DNA from: Campylobacter concisus
Lineage (GTDB): Bacteria; Campylobacterota; Campylobacteria; Campylobacterales; Campylobacteraceae
Length of the DNA stretch: 64,000 nucleotides
Reading direction: 5' to 3'
Assembly (NCBI RefSeq): GCF_003048875.2
Contig: NZ_CP049264.1
Location: 1,240,001 to 1,304,000 of the forward strand
The position numbers and the translations under genes are program-made. Under the pieces are notes generated by a model. It was not told the origin of the DNA. It did no database searches and worked only from the letters and a program-made list of their open reading frames with translations. Shown piece by piece: positions 1 through 9,578 of the stretch; the stretch's first letter is position 1; each line of letters starts with the position of its first letter.

Positions 1-209
1 ACATCATCTTCGTGCAAAAGGAGTATCTAAGCGACAAAATAAGGCTTGATGAGATGCTAACTTATCAAAAGCTTAAGAATTTCTACATCGTCATCATCAG
101 CAAGGATGAAGCCAAAAGCATCAAAAGCGAGAAGATGACTACGCTTAGACAGCCATTTACTAGCGATAGCTTGCATGAAACTTTAGGAGTGGTGGCTAGA
201 AATTTATAA
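1..209 (+). CDS. 3' end of a protein with a receiver-like C-terminus (truncated by the window edge)
   Basis: The reading frame is open from base 3 to the TAA at 207-209, so only the last 68 or so residues are present and the true start lies outside the window. The visible end contains IIFVQKEYL, then YIVIISKD and later LRQPFTSDSLHETL. This resembles the last strand and helix of a response-regulator receiver domain, where a Lys/Arg-Pro-Phe turn precedes the final helix; here the usual Lys is Arg. It could be a stand-alone regulator or a receiver fused to a kinase. The gene converges on ruvX and their ends overlap by 6 bases. The receiver reading is an inference from a short fragment. Confidence 0.5.
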   Translation, partial: IIFVQKEYLSDKIRLDEMLTYQKLKNFYIVIISKDEAKSIKSEKMTTLRQPFTSDSLHETLGVVARNL

Positions 210-587
210 AATTTTTAGATATCTCTTCAAGATGATAGTGGCTGAGACGCTATCGAGCCTGCCATCTCGCTTTGTATTTGTGTAAATTTCACTTGCCTCG
301 CTGCTGCTAAAGGCTTCATCTTGATAGACGATATTAGCCTGTACGTCAAGAAGCGAGACAAAGTGCTCTATGCGCCTTCTCATCTCATCCTCGCTACTGC
401 CACCGATTGGCACGCCCACTACTAGCGTGTTTGGAGCGTATTCATTTACTTTTTGGCTTACATCTCTTGCGGCTTGATTTCTATTTTTTCTAAGAACTGG
501 CTCAAGTGGCGTCACGACCTCGCCAAAGCCAAAAGCAAGCCCTATGCGCTTTAGTCCAACATCGATCGCCATAAATTTCTCTCTCAT
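204..587 (-). CDS. ruvX: Holliday junction resolvase-like RNase H-fold protein RuvX (YqgF)
   Basis: This 127-residue protein has the YqgF/RuvX layout. The N-terminal MAIDVGLKRIGLAFG strand-turn carries the first catalytic Asp, VVGVPIG sits in the middle, YQDEAFSSSEA carries the conserved Glu, and SVSATIILKRYL with the late Asp (RLDSVSA) closes the fold. The family is an RNase H-like nuclease implicated in 16S rRNA end processing and Holliday junction resolution. The ATG overlaps the end of dprA by 4 bases, so the two genes are probably translationally coupled. The same dprA-ruvX order is known in C. jejuni. Length is typical. Confidence 0.93.
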   Translation of the reverse strand: MREKFMAIDVGLKRIGLAFGFGEVVTPLEPVLRKNRNQAARDVSQKVNEYAPNTLVVGVPIGGSSEDEMRRRIEHFVSLLDVQANIVYQDEAFSSSEASEIYTNTKRDGRLDSVSATIILKRYLKIL

Positions 588-1354
588 AGCGCGCTTTTTA
601 CTCTTAAATTTGAAATTTCAACTAGCCCGTCAAGCTCGTACTCGTAAATGATCTCGCCAAATTTAGCCAATGCTTCATCAAGGCTAACGCCATTTTTACA
701 AAATTTCAATATCTCATCATCAGCTTTTTCTTGCTCTTTTACCTCACCAAAAAGTGAGGCAAATTTAACGTAATCATCGATAAGCTCGGCCTTTTTGCTA
801 GCCAGCAAAGCATTTGTTCCACTACTCTCATTTATGCGCTGAGGCAGGACAAAGAGAGGGATTTTAAGCTCATTTGCAAGCCTCGCACTTTGCATCGAGC
901 CACTTCTTAGATCAGCTTGTGCCACCACAAGAGCTTGCGCGAGCCCCACAACTATGCGGTTTCGCTCTAAAAACCTATAAGCGATCGGTGGCTCGCCCTC
1001 GTCATACTCGCTTAGAGCCAAGCCTTTTTCATAAATTTCTCTTATCGCTACTTTGTTTTGAGCTGGATAGATGATATCAAGTCCATTTGCAAAAACGCCG
1101 ATAGTTCGTGGCATGGCAGCCTTGTGCGCCGTGATATCCACGCCGATAGCCCCACCGCTCACCACGCAGACATTTGCACTTTTTAGCGCTGTGCAAAGTG
1201 CCGTGACACACTCTTTTGTATAAACACTTGCCTTTCTTGAGCCAACGACTGCAACTTTTGGCATGCTAAGAAGCGAGGTGTCACCTATGAAATTTAGCTC
1301 TTTTGGGGGATTTTTTAGCCTATTTAGCGCCTCTGGGATGATTTCAAGCTTCAT
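584..1354 (-). CDS. dprA: DNA processing protein DprA (Smf family)
   Basis: The 256-residue product has the Rossmann-like DprA fold: VAVVGSRKAS near residue 35, VVSGGAIGVDITAH, TIGVFANGLDIIYP, and RFLERNRIVVGLAQALVV. DprA loads RecA onto incoming single-stranded DNA during natural transformation. A short C-terminal region (about 210-256) probably corresponds to the winged-helix tail. The protein is shorter than DprA of many Gram-positives because it lacks the N-terminal SAM-like domain, as is usual in Campylobacter. It overlaps ruvX downstream and the deacetylase-like gene upstream by 4 bases each, forming one leftward operon with ilvC. Confidence 0.94.
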   Translation of the reverse strand: MKLEIIPEALNRLKNPPKELNFIGDTSLLSMPKVAVVGSRKASVYTKECVTALCTALKSANVCVVSGGAIGVDITAHKAAMPRTIGVFANGLDIIYPAQNKVAIREIYEKGLALSEYDEGEPPIAYRFLERNRIVVGLAQALVVAQADLRSGSMQSARLANELKIPLFVLPQRINESSGTNALLASKKAELIDDYVKFASLFGEVKEQEKADDEILKFCKNGVSLDEALAKFGEIIYEYELDGLVEISNLRVKSAL

Positions 1355-2799
1355 AAAATATCTTTTAGATAAACAACTTCTACATCTTTTAAGATATTGT
1401 TTTTGCTAGCTTTTATCACTGCGATCGTGTTTTTCTTTGGATGTCCGATGGCGATCGCGTAGCCCCTTTTTTTGGCTAAATTTACAGCAGCTATAAGCTC
1501 ACGCCTAACCGCACTAGCCGATGGATCATCATCTAAAAATATATCTCTTGAAATGTAAGGTTGATTATACTTTTTAGCAGCCCTTGCCACCGCGGTTTGA
1601 GCGATAGTTTTGCTATCAACAAAGATAAAGCCCTGCTCTATCAGCGCTCTATATGCCTTGTCCATCGCATCATAATCACTGGTAAATCGTGATCCTGTGT
1701 GGTTGTTTGTATATTTTGCACGCGGGAAGTCTTTGCGTATCTTTTTTATCTTTTCATGCATGCTCTCAAAGCTCTCGTTTATCGTGAGCGTGCCTATCTC
1801 TGGGCTATCAAAGTGCTTTGCTTGCATCGGTAGATGTATCATATAAAACTCAAACGTTCTAGCGATATTTGGCGTATCTGGATGGGTTTTTGTCGCTGGG
1901 AAAATGGACGGCGTTATCTTTAGGCCGATTGATTTTACCATGCTAGCGTGCTCAAATGTCGCCACATCATCGATTATTAGCACCAGCTTTGCACGCCCTT
2001 TTACGCTGCTATTTGGAGTAAAAGGCACAACCGCAAAGTCATCTTTTTTCGCACTCTCTTTTTGCGGTTTTTCGCTATAAATTTGCTTCTTGGCTTTGTT
2101 GCTAGGCCCAACCTCACTTTTTTTAGTAGGCTCAGGTTTTAAAATTTCACTATGCTTTAAATTTTCTTTTATGCTTAAATTTGCTTCAGCGCTTTTGTTT
2201 TGCTCTGTTTTTATCTCTGTTTTTATCTCATTTTTGCCTGCGTAAAATGGCTCGATTACTTGCTCAACCTTTAATTCTGGCTTTTCTTCGCTCTTTGCTT
2301 CATGGCTTGCATCTACGCTGCTTTGCATATTTTTATATAAATTTGCAAGTAGATTTTTCGTATCGTTTTGCTCTTTTTTTGGCTCTTCTTTTTTAGTTTC
2401 TACTTTTACTTCAGATTTTGTCTCAGGAGTTATCTTTTTTTGCTCTTTTGGCTCAGTTTTTGGCTTTAGAGCAAGTTCGCTTTTATGTTTAGGATCGGTA
2501 AAAATTTTACTTAAATTTTCATCTTCATCAAATTTTAGAGGGTATTTTCTCTTCTCGTACTCTTGTTTTTTATCTTTGCTGGCAACTTTTTGCTCAGCTT
2601 TTTTTGAAATTTGCTTCTCGCTCTTTGGCTCATTTACTTTGCTTATCTGCTCAACATCTTTGTTTTTGATGCTAAGAGCTGCGATAAGTGCCACTATCAA
2701 AATGGCAGCGATGACGCCGATACCAAGGAAAATTTTATTATGAGAGCGACCCGCACTCTTTTTTGCAGGACGCTTCTTTGTAGTCTTTTTTTCGCTCAA
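1351..2799 (-). CDS. Membrane-anchored divergent polysaccharide deacetylase family protein (YibQ-like)
   Basis: The 482-residue protein has a short Lys-rich cytoplasmic start, one membrane segment near residues 22-44 (FLGIGVIAAILIVALIAAL), and a periplasmic linker of about 200 residues very rich in Lys and Glu. A C-terminal domain starts near 265. That domain shows KLVLIIDDVA, SIFPATKTHPD, FYMIHLPMQA and YTNNHTGSRFTSD, the signature of the divergent polysaccharide deacetylase family. The Asp pair and His residues are retained. The enzymatic substrate is not established; the family has a carbohydrate-esterase-like fold. It lies between ilvC and dprA, as Cj0633 does in C. jejuni (from memory). 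Confidence 0.85.
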   Translation of the reverse strand: MSEKKTTKKRPAKKSAGRSHNKIFLGIGVIAAILIVALIAALSIKNKDVEQISKVNEPKSEKQISKKAEQKVASKDKKQEYEKRKYPLKFDEDENLSKIFTDPKHKSELALKPKTEPKEQKKITPETKSEVKVETKKEEPKKEQNDTKNLLANLYKNMQSSVDASHEAKSEEKPELKVEQVIEPFYAGKNEIKTEIKTEQNKSAEANLSIKENLKHSEILKPEPTKKSEVGPSNKAKKQIYSEKPQKESAKKDDFAVVPFTPNSSVKGRAKLVLIIDDVATFEHASMVKSIGLKITPSIFPATKTHPDTPNIARTFEFYMIHLPMQAKHFDSPEIGTLTINESFESMHEKIKKIRKDFPRAKYTNNHTGSRFTSDYDAMDKAYRALIEQGFIFVDSKTIAQTAVARAAKKYNQPYISRDIFLDDDPSASAVRRELIAAVNLAKKRGYAIAIGHPKKNTIAVIKASKNNILKDVEVVYLKDIL

Positions 2800-2802
2800 G
2801 GC

Positions 2803-3860
<1,058 letters not shown>

Positions 3861-3931
3861 CATTTTAGCAACAAAAACGTTGCTGAAAAAGAGCAAAAAG
3901 TATCTTTAAGTTTTATACTGCAGCTTTTTGC

Positions 3932-3937
3932 TATAAT
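3932..3937 (+). promoter_or_regulatory. -10 box for the HDOD-rnr-holA operon
   Basis: A consensus TATAAT preceded by TTTTTGC lies 34 bases before the HDOD gene start. It drives transcription away from the divergent ilvC promoter in the same intergenic gap. Confidence 0.6.
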
Positions 3938-3971
3938 GTGACAAAATTTTTAACCAAAAGAGTCACTTTAC

Positions 3972-4790
3972 ATGAATGAATCAATTTTTAAAAAAATCAA
4001 AGCGCTTCCGCCACTAGACGACACTGTCATACAGATCCAGCGCCTACATGCTGACGAAAATAGCTCGATAAATGACCTCACAAAAGTGGTCGAAAAAGAC
4101 CCTATGCTAACAGCAAATATCTTGCGTTCAGCAAACTCACCACTTTACGGATTTTCTCAAGAGATCACAACTATCGCAAGAGCCATTTCACTTTTTGGCA
4201 TGGCTACTATCCGTGGTTTTGCGCTATCAAGTGCCATTAAAAAGACCTTTTCTATAAATTTAGAGCCATATGACATTACCGCACAAGATTTTTTAAATAT
4301 CTCAATCATGCAAAATGCTTTGATGTACCACTGGTACTCAAAGATAAAACCTAAAAATCTAGAAATTCTCTCTCCTGCTTCATTTATGCTTGAAGTTGGC
4401 AAGATCGTTTTAGCACATGAGCTCACAGAAAATAACCAAGTTGCTGAGTTCAAAACAAAGCTAAAACAAATTTCATCTACCTATGATCTTGCGCTTTTAG
4501 AGTCAGAAATTTTAGACATCACAAATGAAGAGGTCACGGCTAAAATTTTTGAGCAGTGGAATTTAGAGATCGAGCTTGGAAATTCCATCCTCTACTCAAA
4601 CACTCCAGAAGAGGCACCTGACCATATAAAAGAGTACGCAAGAGCGTTAAAAGTAGTAAAAACAGCGGTTAATATCTTTAACCAGCTTGATGATGTGAGC
4701 GTAAATAACGCAACACTTCTTATAAACGAATATGGCTTTGAGAGAGATACATTTTTAATGGCTGTTAGCAAAGTCAAAGATAATTTGTGA
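3972..4790 (+). CDS. HDOD domain-containing protein
   Basis: The 272-residue protein begins with KIKALPPLDDTVIQIQRL and continues with VEKDPMLTANILRSANSPLYGF and IARAISLFGM. This is the classical HDOD pattern, a catalytically altered relative of HD phosphohydrolases. HDOD proteins act in signalling and stress adaptation, often without enzymatic activity. No GGDEF, EAL or receiver domain is attached here. The gene has its own -10 box and its TGA overlaps the GTG of rnr, so coexpression with RNase R and HolA is likely. The precise role cannot be read from the sequence. Confidence 0.85.
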   Translation: MNESIFKKIKALPPLDDTVIQIQRLHADENSSINDLTKVVEKDPMLTANILRSANSPLYGFSQEITTIARAISLFGMATIRGFALSSAIKKTFSINLEPYDITAQDFLNISIMQNALMYHWYSKIKPKNLEILSPASFMLEVGKIVLAHELTENNQVAEFKTKLKQISSTYDLALLESEILDITNEEVTAKIFEQWNLEIELGNSILYSNTPEEAPDHIKEYARALKVVKTAVNIFNQLDDVSVNNATLLINEYGFERDTFLMAVSKVKDNL

Positions 4791-6706
4791 AAGAATTTTT
4801 AACATCACTACTCGTTGGCATCAAAGAAAAAGAGATATCAAACGAAGATAAAGAGGTCTTACGCAATCTCCTAAACCTTGGTGCCGTAAGCTTACATAAA
4901 GATAAATTTTACCTAAACAACGGCTATGTCTGCGGTAAGCTAGACATCAGCCAAAACGCAACTGGCTTTATCATGCCATTTGACAAGCGCTTCAAACAAG
5001 ATATCATCGTCGAAAATAAAAATTTAAACAACTCTCACCTTGGCGATATCGTGCTAGCAAAGCTTTTGCCGCTTAAGAAAAAACGCCAAAGCGCTAAGAT
5101 AGTGATGAGCCTAAAGCTTGCAAATGAGACAAGCGTGGTCTATACAAAACGCTTTGGAGCGGCCATTTTAGGGGTAAATTTAAAAACTGGGCTAAGTACA
5201 ACCCTAAAGGCGACTCAAAAAAGCCTAAAGATGCTCCCGCTTGGGACGCTACTAAAGATAAACAACCTAAACAACGAAATAGTCGAGGTTTTAGGAAATT
5301 TAGAAGATCCACTAAGCGATGAGAAAATTTCGCTTGCTATTTATAATAAAAATGATAAATTTAGCGAGGCTTGCGAGCTTGAAGCAAAGGCATTTGGCGA
5401 CGAAGTCGATGCTAGCATGTATCCAAACAGGGTTGATCTAAGAAATTTAGAGTTTTGCACGATCGATCCAGTCGATGCCAAAGACTTTGACGATGCCATA
5501 TTTTTTGATGAAAAAAAGCGCGAAATTTACGTTGCTATCGCCGATGTAAGCGAGTATGTAACCGCATATAGCGCCATTGATAGCGAGGCTAAAAAAAGAG
5601 GCTTTTCTATCTACTTTCCGCACATCTCAGTGCCGATGTTGCCGCGCGCGCTTAGTGAAAATATCTGCTCACTAAAGCCAGACGTGCCGCGCCTTGCATT
5701 TTGTTTTAAAATTTCACTTGATGCAAACAACGAGGTAAAAAAAGAGGAGCTTTTTGAGGCGATCATCCTTTCAAAAAGGCGCTTTAACTACGATGAGATC
5801 GATGAAATTTTAGAAGGCAAAAGAGAGTGTGAAATTTCATGGATCAAGCCACTTTTTAAACTCACCACGAAGCTTCGCAAAAAAAGGCTTTTGCACGCGT
5901 TTGATTTTAGGACAAAAGAGCTTAGAATGAGCCTTGATAATGAGGGTCAAATTTCGCAAACTAGGTTTGAAAGCGACTCTGACTCGCATAGACTAGTAGA
6001 GGACTGCATGCTTTTAGCAAACAAGGCTGCTGCAAAGCTCATCACAAAGGGCGTTTTTAGAAACCACGCTTCGCCTGATTTTAAAAAGATAGATACCTTG
6101 CTTGAGGACCTGCAACTTTTAGGGCTTGACTTTACCTACGAGAGCGACCTTGCAAATTTGATAAGAAAGATCCAAGCAAAGGCCGATGAACTAGGCAACC
6201 GCGAAGAGATAGACAAGCTCATCATCAAGTCACAAAAAAAGGCTGAATATTCAAGTGAAAATTTAGGCCACTTTGGACTTGGATTTGACAGATATACACA
6301 CTTTACAAGCCCTATTAGACGCTATTCTGACCTTATTTTACACAGGCTTTTAAAGGCTAAAATTTCAAAAGATGAAAAGCTTTACAACTTCTTACTTTTA
6401 AACATCCAAAGCACCTGCGCAAACTTAAGCGAGCTTGAAAGAGAGGCCGACAAGGTAGCCTACGACTTTATGGATAGGAAATTTGCACGCTGGGCGGCCG
6501 CAAATATCGGCAAAGAGGTGCGTTGCTACGTTAGCGAAAACCAAAATGTTTTGGTTGCCAAGCTTGATGATCATTTTGTTGGCGCTAGGATTTTCATCAC
6601 TGGATACAGTGCAAATTTACTTCAAAAGCTTGTCGTAAAGATCACAGAGGCCGACATCGCGAGTGCTAAAATTTTTGCAAAAGTGGTAAGAAAGATCGAT
6701 GTATAG
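4787..6706 (+). CDS. rnr: Ribonuclease R family 3'-5' exoribonuclease (RNB domain)
   Basis: The 639-residue enzyme degrades structured RNA processively from the 3' end. The RNB catalytic centre is visible as TIDPVDAKDFDDAIFF (about residues 225-240), whose clustered Asp residues bind metal. DVSEYV, RNHASPDF and HFTSPIRRYSDLILHRLL follow, all family signatures. It is much shorter than E. coli RNase R (about 813 residues): the N-terminal helix-turn-helix region and the basic C-terminal tail are missing, as in other Campylobacter homologues. Translation starts at a GTG overlapping the HDOD stop codon. The 3' end overlaps holA by 8 bases. Confidence 0.93.
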   Translation: MKEFLTSLLVGIKEKEISNEDKEVLRNLLNLGAVSLHKDKFYLNNGYVCGKLDISQNATGFIMPFDKRFKQDIIVENKNLNNSHLGDIVLAKLLPLKKKRQSAKIVMSLKLANETSVVYTKRFGAAILGVNLKTGLSTTLKATQKSLKMLPLGTLLKINNLNNEIVEVLGNLEDPLSDEKISLAIYNKNDKFSEACELEAKAFGDEVDASMYPNRVDLRNLEFCTIDPVDAKDFDDAIFFDEKKREIYVAIADVSEYVTAYSAIDSEAKKRGFSIYFPHISVPMLPRALSENICSLKPDVPRLAFCFKISLDANNEVKKEELFEAIILSKRRFNYDEIDEILEGKRECEISWIKPLFKLTTKLRKKRLLHAFDFRTKELRMSLDNEGQISQTRFESDSDSHRLVEDCMLLANKAAAKLITKGVFRNHASPDFKKIDTLLEDLQLLGLDFTYESDLANLIRKIQAKADELGNREEIDKLIIKSQKKAEYSSENLGHFGLGFDRYTHFTSPIRRYSDLILHRLLKAKISKDEKLYNFLLLNIQSTCANLSELEREADKVAYDFMDRKFARWAAANIGKEVRCYVSENQNVLVAKLDDHFVGARIFITGYSANLLQKLVVKITEADIASAKIFAKVVRKIDV

Positions 6707-7697
6707 GAAAGATCTGGAGCTAAATTTAGCAAATGCAAATTTAAGCAACTACTTCTTGCTTTTTGGGGCGGACGAGTTTCAGATCGAGCTTTTTGGCAAG
6801 GAAATTTTGAGCTTTTATACAAGCGAAGATGCAAATTTATTAAGCCTTTATTTTGACGAGTACAACTACGTGCAAGCAAGCTCTCACCTAAGCGAGCAGT
6901 CGCTTTTTGGTGGCAAAAATATCCTCTATGTAAAAAGCGACAAAAAGATCCCGGCAAAAGAACTAAAAGAGCTCATCTCGCTTTGCGCAAAAAGCCAGGA
7001 CAATTACTTTTTGTTTGAGCTTTATGAGGCCGATATGAAGCTAGTTTTTGATACGCAAAAGGCTTTTGGGGCAAATTTTGCGAGATTTTTCAAGCCCACA
7101 ACTCCAGATGAGGCGATAAATTTACTAGCCAAAAACTCGGCCAAAATAGGCCTAAACATAACCAAAAACGCACTTTATGAGCTTTATTTTACTCATAATG
7201 AAAATTTATACCTTGCAGCAAGTGAGCTAACGAAGCTAAAGAGCCTAAACGCTCATATCGAACAAGACGATGTAAAAAGGCTGGTTTTTGGGCTTGGCGG
7301 GATAAATTTTGATGATTTTTTCAATAAATTTATGGCTCTAAAAGATATAAAAAACGACTTTTTTACCTACTTAGAAGATCCAAATTTTAATGAAATTTTA
7401 CTTCTAAACTCACTTTACAAAGCATTTTTTAGGCTATTTAAAATTTACTCTTACATCAAGATAAATGGCCGCTTAAATTTAGATGAAGCGATCGGTTATC
7501 AGCCACCAGTAAATGTGGCAAATTTACTAAAAGCAAATAGCTTAAAGCTAAGTTTAAATGCCTATTTGGAGATATTTAAAACGCTAAATTTAGCCGAGCT
7601 AGAGTTAAAAACAAATACGAAAATGGATAAAGAAATTTTCGTCTTATCGATCATTTTAAATCTGCAACACCTCATATCAACAGCAAATATTAAGTAA
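6699..7697 (+). CDS. holA: DNA polymerase III subunit delta (clamp loader)
   Basis: HolA opens the beta sliding clamp as part of the clamp-loader complex. The 332-residue product matches a diverged delta subunit: an early FLLFGADEFQIELFGKEIL, then QSLFGGKNILYVKSDKKIP and KELKELISLCAKS in the AAA+-like N-terminal domain. An all-helical C-terminal half contains LYLAASELTKLKSL. The ATG lies inside the end of rnr, giving an 8-base overlap. HolA is weakly conserved, but the rnr-holA arrangement also exists in C. jejuni, which supports the call. Confidence 0.85.
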   Translation: MYRKDLELNLANANLSNYFLLFGADEFQIELFGKEILSFYTSEDANLLSLYFDEYNYVQASSHLSEQSLFGGKNILYVKSDKKIPAKELKELISLCAKSQDNYFLFELYEADMKLVFDTQKAFGANFARFFKPTTPDEAINLLAKNSAKIGLNITKNALYELYFTHNENLYLAASELTKLKSLNAHIEQDDVKRLVFGLGGINFDDFFNKFMALKDIKNDFFTYLEDPNFNEILLLNSLYKAFFRLFKIYSYIKINGRLNLDEAIGYQPPVNVANLLKANSLKLSLNAYLEIFKTLNLAELELKTNTKMDKEIFVLSIILNLQHLISTANIK

Positions 7698-7717
7698 ATT
7701 TAAGCTAAAATCCACCC

Positions 7718-7767
7718 TTGCTTAATGCAAAATCCTTGCTCACAAAGTGAGCTAAATATCCATAAGG
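7718..7767 (+). promoter_or_regulatory. Leader of the rpsF-ssb-rpsR operon with two small hairpins
   Basis: The leader contains TTGC-TTAAT-GCAA (7718-7730) and a 6-bp perfect hairpin GCTCAC-AAA-GTGAGC (7738-7752), followed by an AAGGAG ribosome site. Ribosomal protein operons of this type are often autoregulated by the S6-S18 complex. The hairpins could be the binding site, but I do not see the published CCG-bulge motif clearly. Regulation is an inference. Confidence 0.35.
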
Positions 7768-7774
7768 AGAAAAA

Positions 7775-8194
7775 ATGAAACATTACGAGCTTTTATTTAT
7801 TCTTAAGCCGACATTGACGGAAGAGGAAGTTAAAGCTAAGGTTGATTTCGTAAAAGAAGTCATAACAAAAAACGGCGGCGAGATCGCTACTGTCGTTGAG
7901 ATGGGCACTAGAAAACTAGCTTATGCCATCAAAAAATATGAGCGTGGAACATATTTTGTTATCTACTACAAAGCTCCACCAGCACTTCTTGCAGAGCTTA
8001 CAAGAAACGTAAGGATCACTGAAGATATCATAAGATTTTTAAGCGTTAAATATGAAAACAAACGCGAAATCGCAGCTTGGGAAAGACTTTGCAAAGGTAT
8101 CAAGCAAACTATAAAAAAAGAGACTCGCGAGCCAAGAGCACCACGTGAGCCAAGAGCTGAAAAAGTAGACGAGCAAACATTTACAGAAGAATAA
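7775..8194 (+). CDS. rpsF: 30S ribosomal protein S6
   Basis: S6 binds 16S rRNA together with S18 in the platform of the small subunit. The 139-residue product starts [18 protein letters not shown] and has [26 protein letters not shown], the S6 ferredoxin-like fold. It ends with an Arg/Pro/Glu-rich tail ([15 protein letters not shown]), which lengthens it compared with E. coli S6 without its oligoglutamate tail. A strong AAGGAG site precedes the ATG. It is first in an operon with ssb and rpsR, the conserved bacterial order. Confidence 0.97.
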   Translation: MKHYELLFILKPTLTEEEVKAKVDFVKEVITKNGGEIATVVEMGTRKLAYAIKKYERGTYFVIYYKAPPALLAELTRNVRITEDIIRFLSVKYENKREIAAWERLCKGIKQTIKKETREPRAPREPRAEKVDEQTFTEE

Positions 8195-8207
8195 TCAAGG
8201 ATAAAAA

Positions 8208-8735
8208 ATGTTCAATAAAGTAGTATTAGTTGGAAATTTAACCAGAGATATAGAGCTTAGATATACTACTAGCGGCGTTGCCATAGGAAATTCTAGTATA
8301 GCTGTGACACGCAAAATCACCTCAAATGGGGAAAGAAGAGATGAGACTTGCTTTATTGATATATCATTTTTTGGCAAGAGTGCAGAGATAGCAAACCAAT
8401 ATCTCAACAAGGGATCGAAGCTGCTTATCGAAGGAAGACTTAAATTTGACCAATGGACCGACAATAACGGACAAAACCGCTCAAAACACTCTATCGCCGT
8501 TGAGAGCATGGAAATGCTTGGCTCAAATAACCAAACGCAACAAGGCGGATACTCTATGAATAGCCAAAATAGCGGTGGCTACGGACAGCAAGGCGGATAT
8601 CAAAATAACCAATATAACCGCCAACAAGAAGCTAGACCGCAAGCTGCGCCGCAAAGAAAGCAAGAGAGTTATTCAGAAGTTCCTGATATAGACGTTGATG
8701 CTGATAGCTTCAACAATGAAGAAATACCGTTTTAA
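8208..8735 (+). CDS. ssb: Single-stranded DNA-binding protein
   Basis: The 175-residue SSB has the OB-fold start MFNKVVLVGNLTRDIELRYT, with TCFIDISFFGKSAEIANQYL and KLLIEGRLKFDQWTD. A low-complexity Gln/Gly/Asn/Tyr linker (about 110-155) follows, then the acidic tip NNEEIPF. That tip recruits repair and replication partners. The linker is an intrinsically disordered spacer typical of the family. The gene sits between rpsF and rpsR, as in most bacteria, with an AAGGAT-type ribosome site. SSB coats single-stranded DNA in replication, repair and transformation. Confidence 0.97.
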   Translation: MFNKVVLVGNLTRDIELRYTTSGVAIGNSSIAVTRKITSNGERRDETCFIDISFFGKSAEIANQYLNKGSKLLIEGRLKFDQWTDNNGQNRSKHSIAVESMEMLGSNNQTQQGGYSMNSQNSGGYGQQGGYQNNQYNRQQEARPQAAPQRKQESYSEVPDIDVDADSFNNEEIPF

Positions 8736-8751
8736 TTTTAAAGGATAAAAA

Positions 8752-9012
8752 ATGGCAGAAAAAAGAAAATATTCACGCAAATATTGCAAATTTACAGAAG
8801 CAAAAATTGATTTTATAGACTACAAAGACACTTCACTTTTGAAGTATTGCTTGTCAGAGAGATTTAAAATCATGCCAAGACGCCTAACTGGCACATCAAA
8901 AAGATACCAAGAGATGGTAGAAAAAGCGATCAAGAGAGCTCGCCACGCAGCTATCATACCTTACATAGTTGATCGCAAAGACGTAGCTACAAACCCTTTT
9001 GAAGGTCTATAA
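8752..9012 (+). CDS. rpsR: 30S ribosomal protein S18
   Basis: The 86-residue protein has [39 protein letters not shown] and [15 protein letters not shown], which together define S18. It assembles with S6 on the central domain of 16S rRNA. It is last in the operon and a strong hairpin terminator follows 9 bases after the stop codon. Confidence 0.97.
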   Translation: MAEKRKYSRKYCKFTEAKIDFIDYKDTSLLKYCLSERFKIMPRRLTGTSKRYQEMVEKAIKRARHAAIIPYIVDRKDVATNPFEGL

Positions 9013-9020
9013 TCCATAAA

Positions 9021-9050
9021 TTTTAGCCCTATTTTGGGCTAAAATCTTTT
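9021..9050 (+). terminator. Intrinsic terminator of the rpsF-ssb-rpsR operon
   Basis: TTTTAGCCC (9021-9029) pairs with GGGCTAAAA (9036-9044) across a six-base loop and is followed by TCTTTT. All nine base pairs match. Confidence 0.85.
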
Positions 9051-9084
9051 AAATTCAACTCTTAATCTTTACTATTTCTAATCT

Positions 9085-9440
9085 TTTATAAAATTTTCTC
9101 ATCAAATTCTTAAATTTATAAGCATTTCAAAATCACCAACATAGCCAAATTTGTTTAAATGTTATCTGCTTTTTAAATTTACCTCTTAAATCTATCATGC
9201 TTTTCTAAAAAACTTTTTTATAAATTTACTAGCCAATTTTTTAAATTTTATAAGCATTTTAAAGCCTCCAAAGTAGCCAGATTTCTCTAGACATTATCTA
9301 TTTTTTAAATTTACATATTAAATTTCATCAAGTTTTTTTGAAAGTCTTTTATAAATTTCACTCGTTATGTTCTTAAATTTATGCACCATTTTTAAACAAC
9401 AAAATATTCAACGAATGCTTTTTAAATTTATTACGCAGTT
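9085..9440. repeat. Degenerate tandem repeat, period 131 bp, about 2.7 copies
   Basis: Three blocks each begin TTTTATAAA, at 9085, 9216 and 9347, exactly 131 bases apart. Copies 1 and 2 align without gaps and share landmarks such as TTTATAAGCATTT, a TAGCCA core, TTATCT and TTTTTTAAATTTAC. Copy 3 is more diverged and incomplete. No open frame of interest runs through it. The unit is AT-rich, so part of the similarity is compositional, but the constant spacing is not. The remaining 9441-9557 holds nothing I can recognise. Confidence 0.65.
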
Positions 9441-9549
9441 TTATATTATTTGCAAGTTAAACTTAGAGCTTGTCCATGAAAATTCTGCCAATGACACAAA
9501 ACACCAAAAAACACAAAATAAAATTTAAAACAAGAGTTAAAAGCGAATA

Positions 9550-9578
9550 ATAAATTTAGGGGCAAAGCGCCCCTGGTT
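9550..9578 (-). terminator. Intrinsic terminator of hpf
   Basis: AGGGGC (9558-9563) pairs with GCCCCT (9569-9574). On the minus strand the hairpin lies directly after the hpf stop and is followed by AAATTTATT. Confidence 0.7.
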
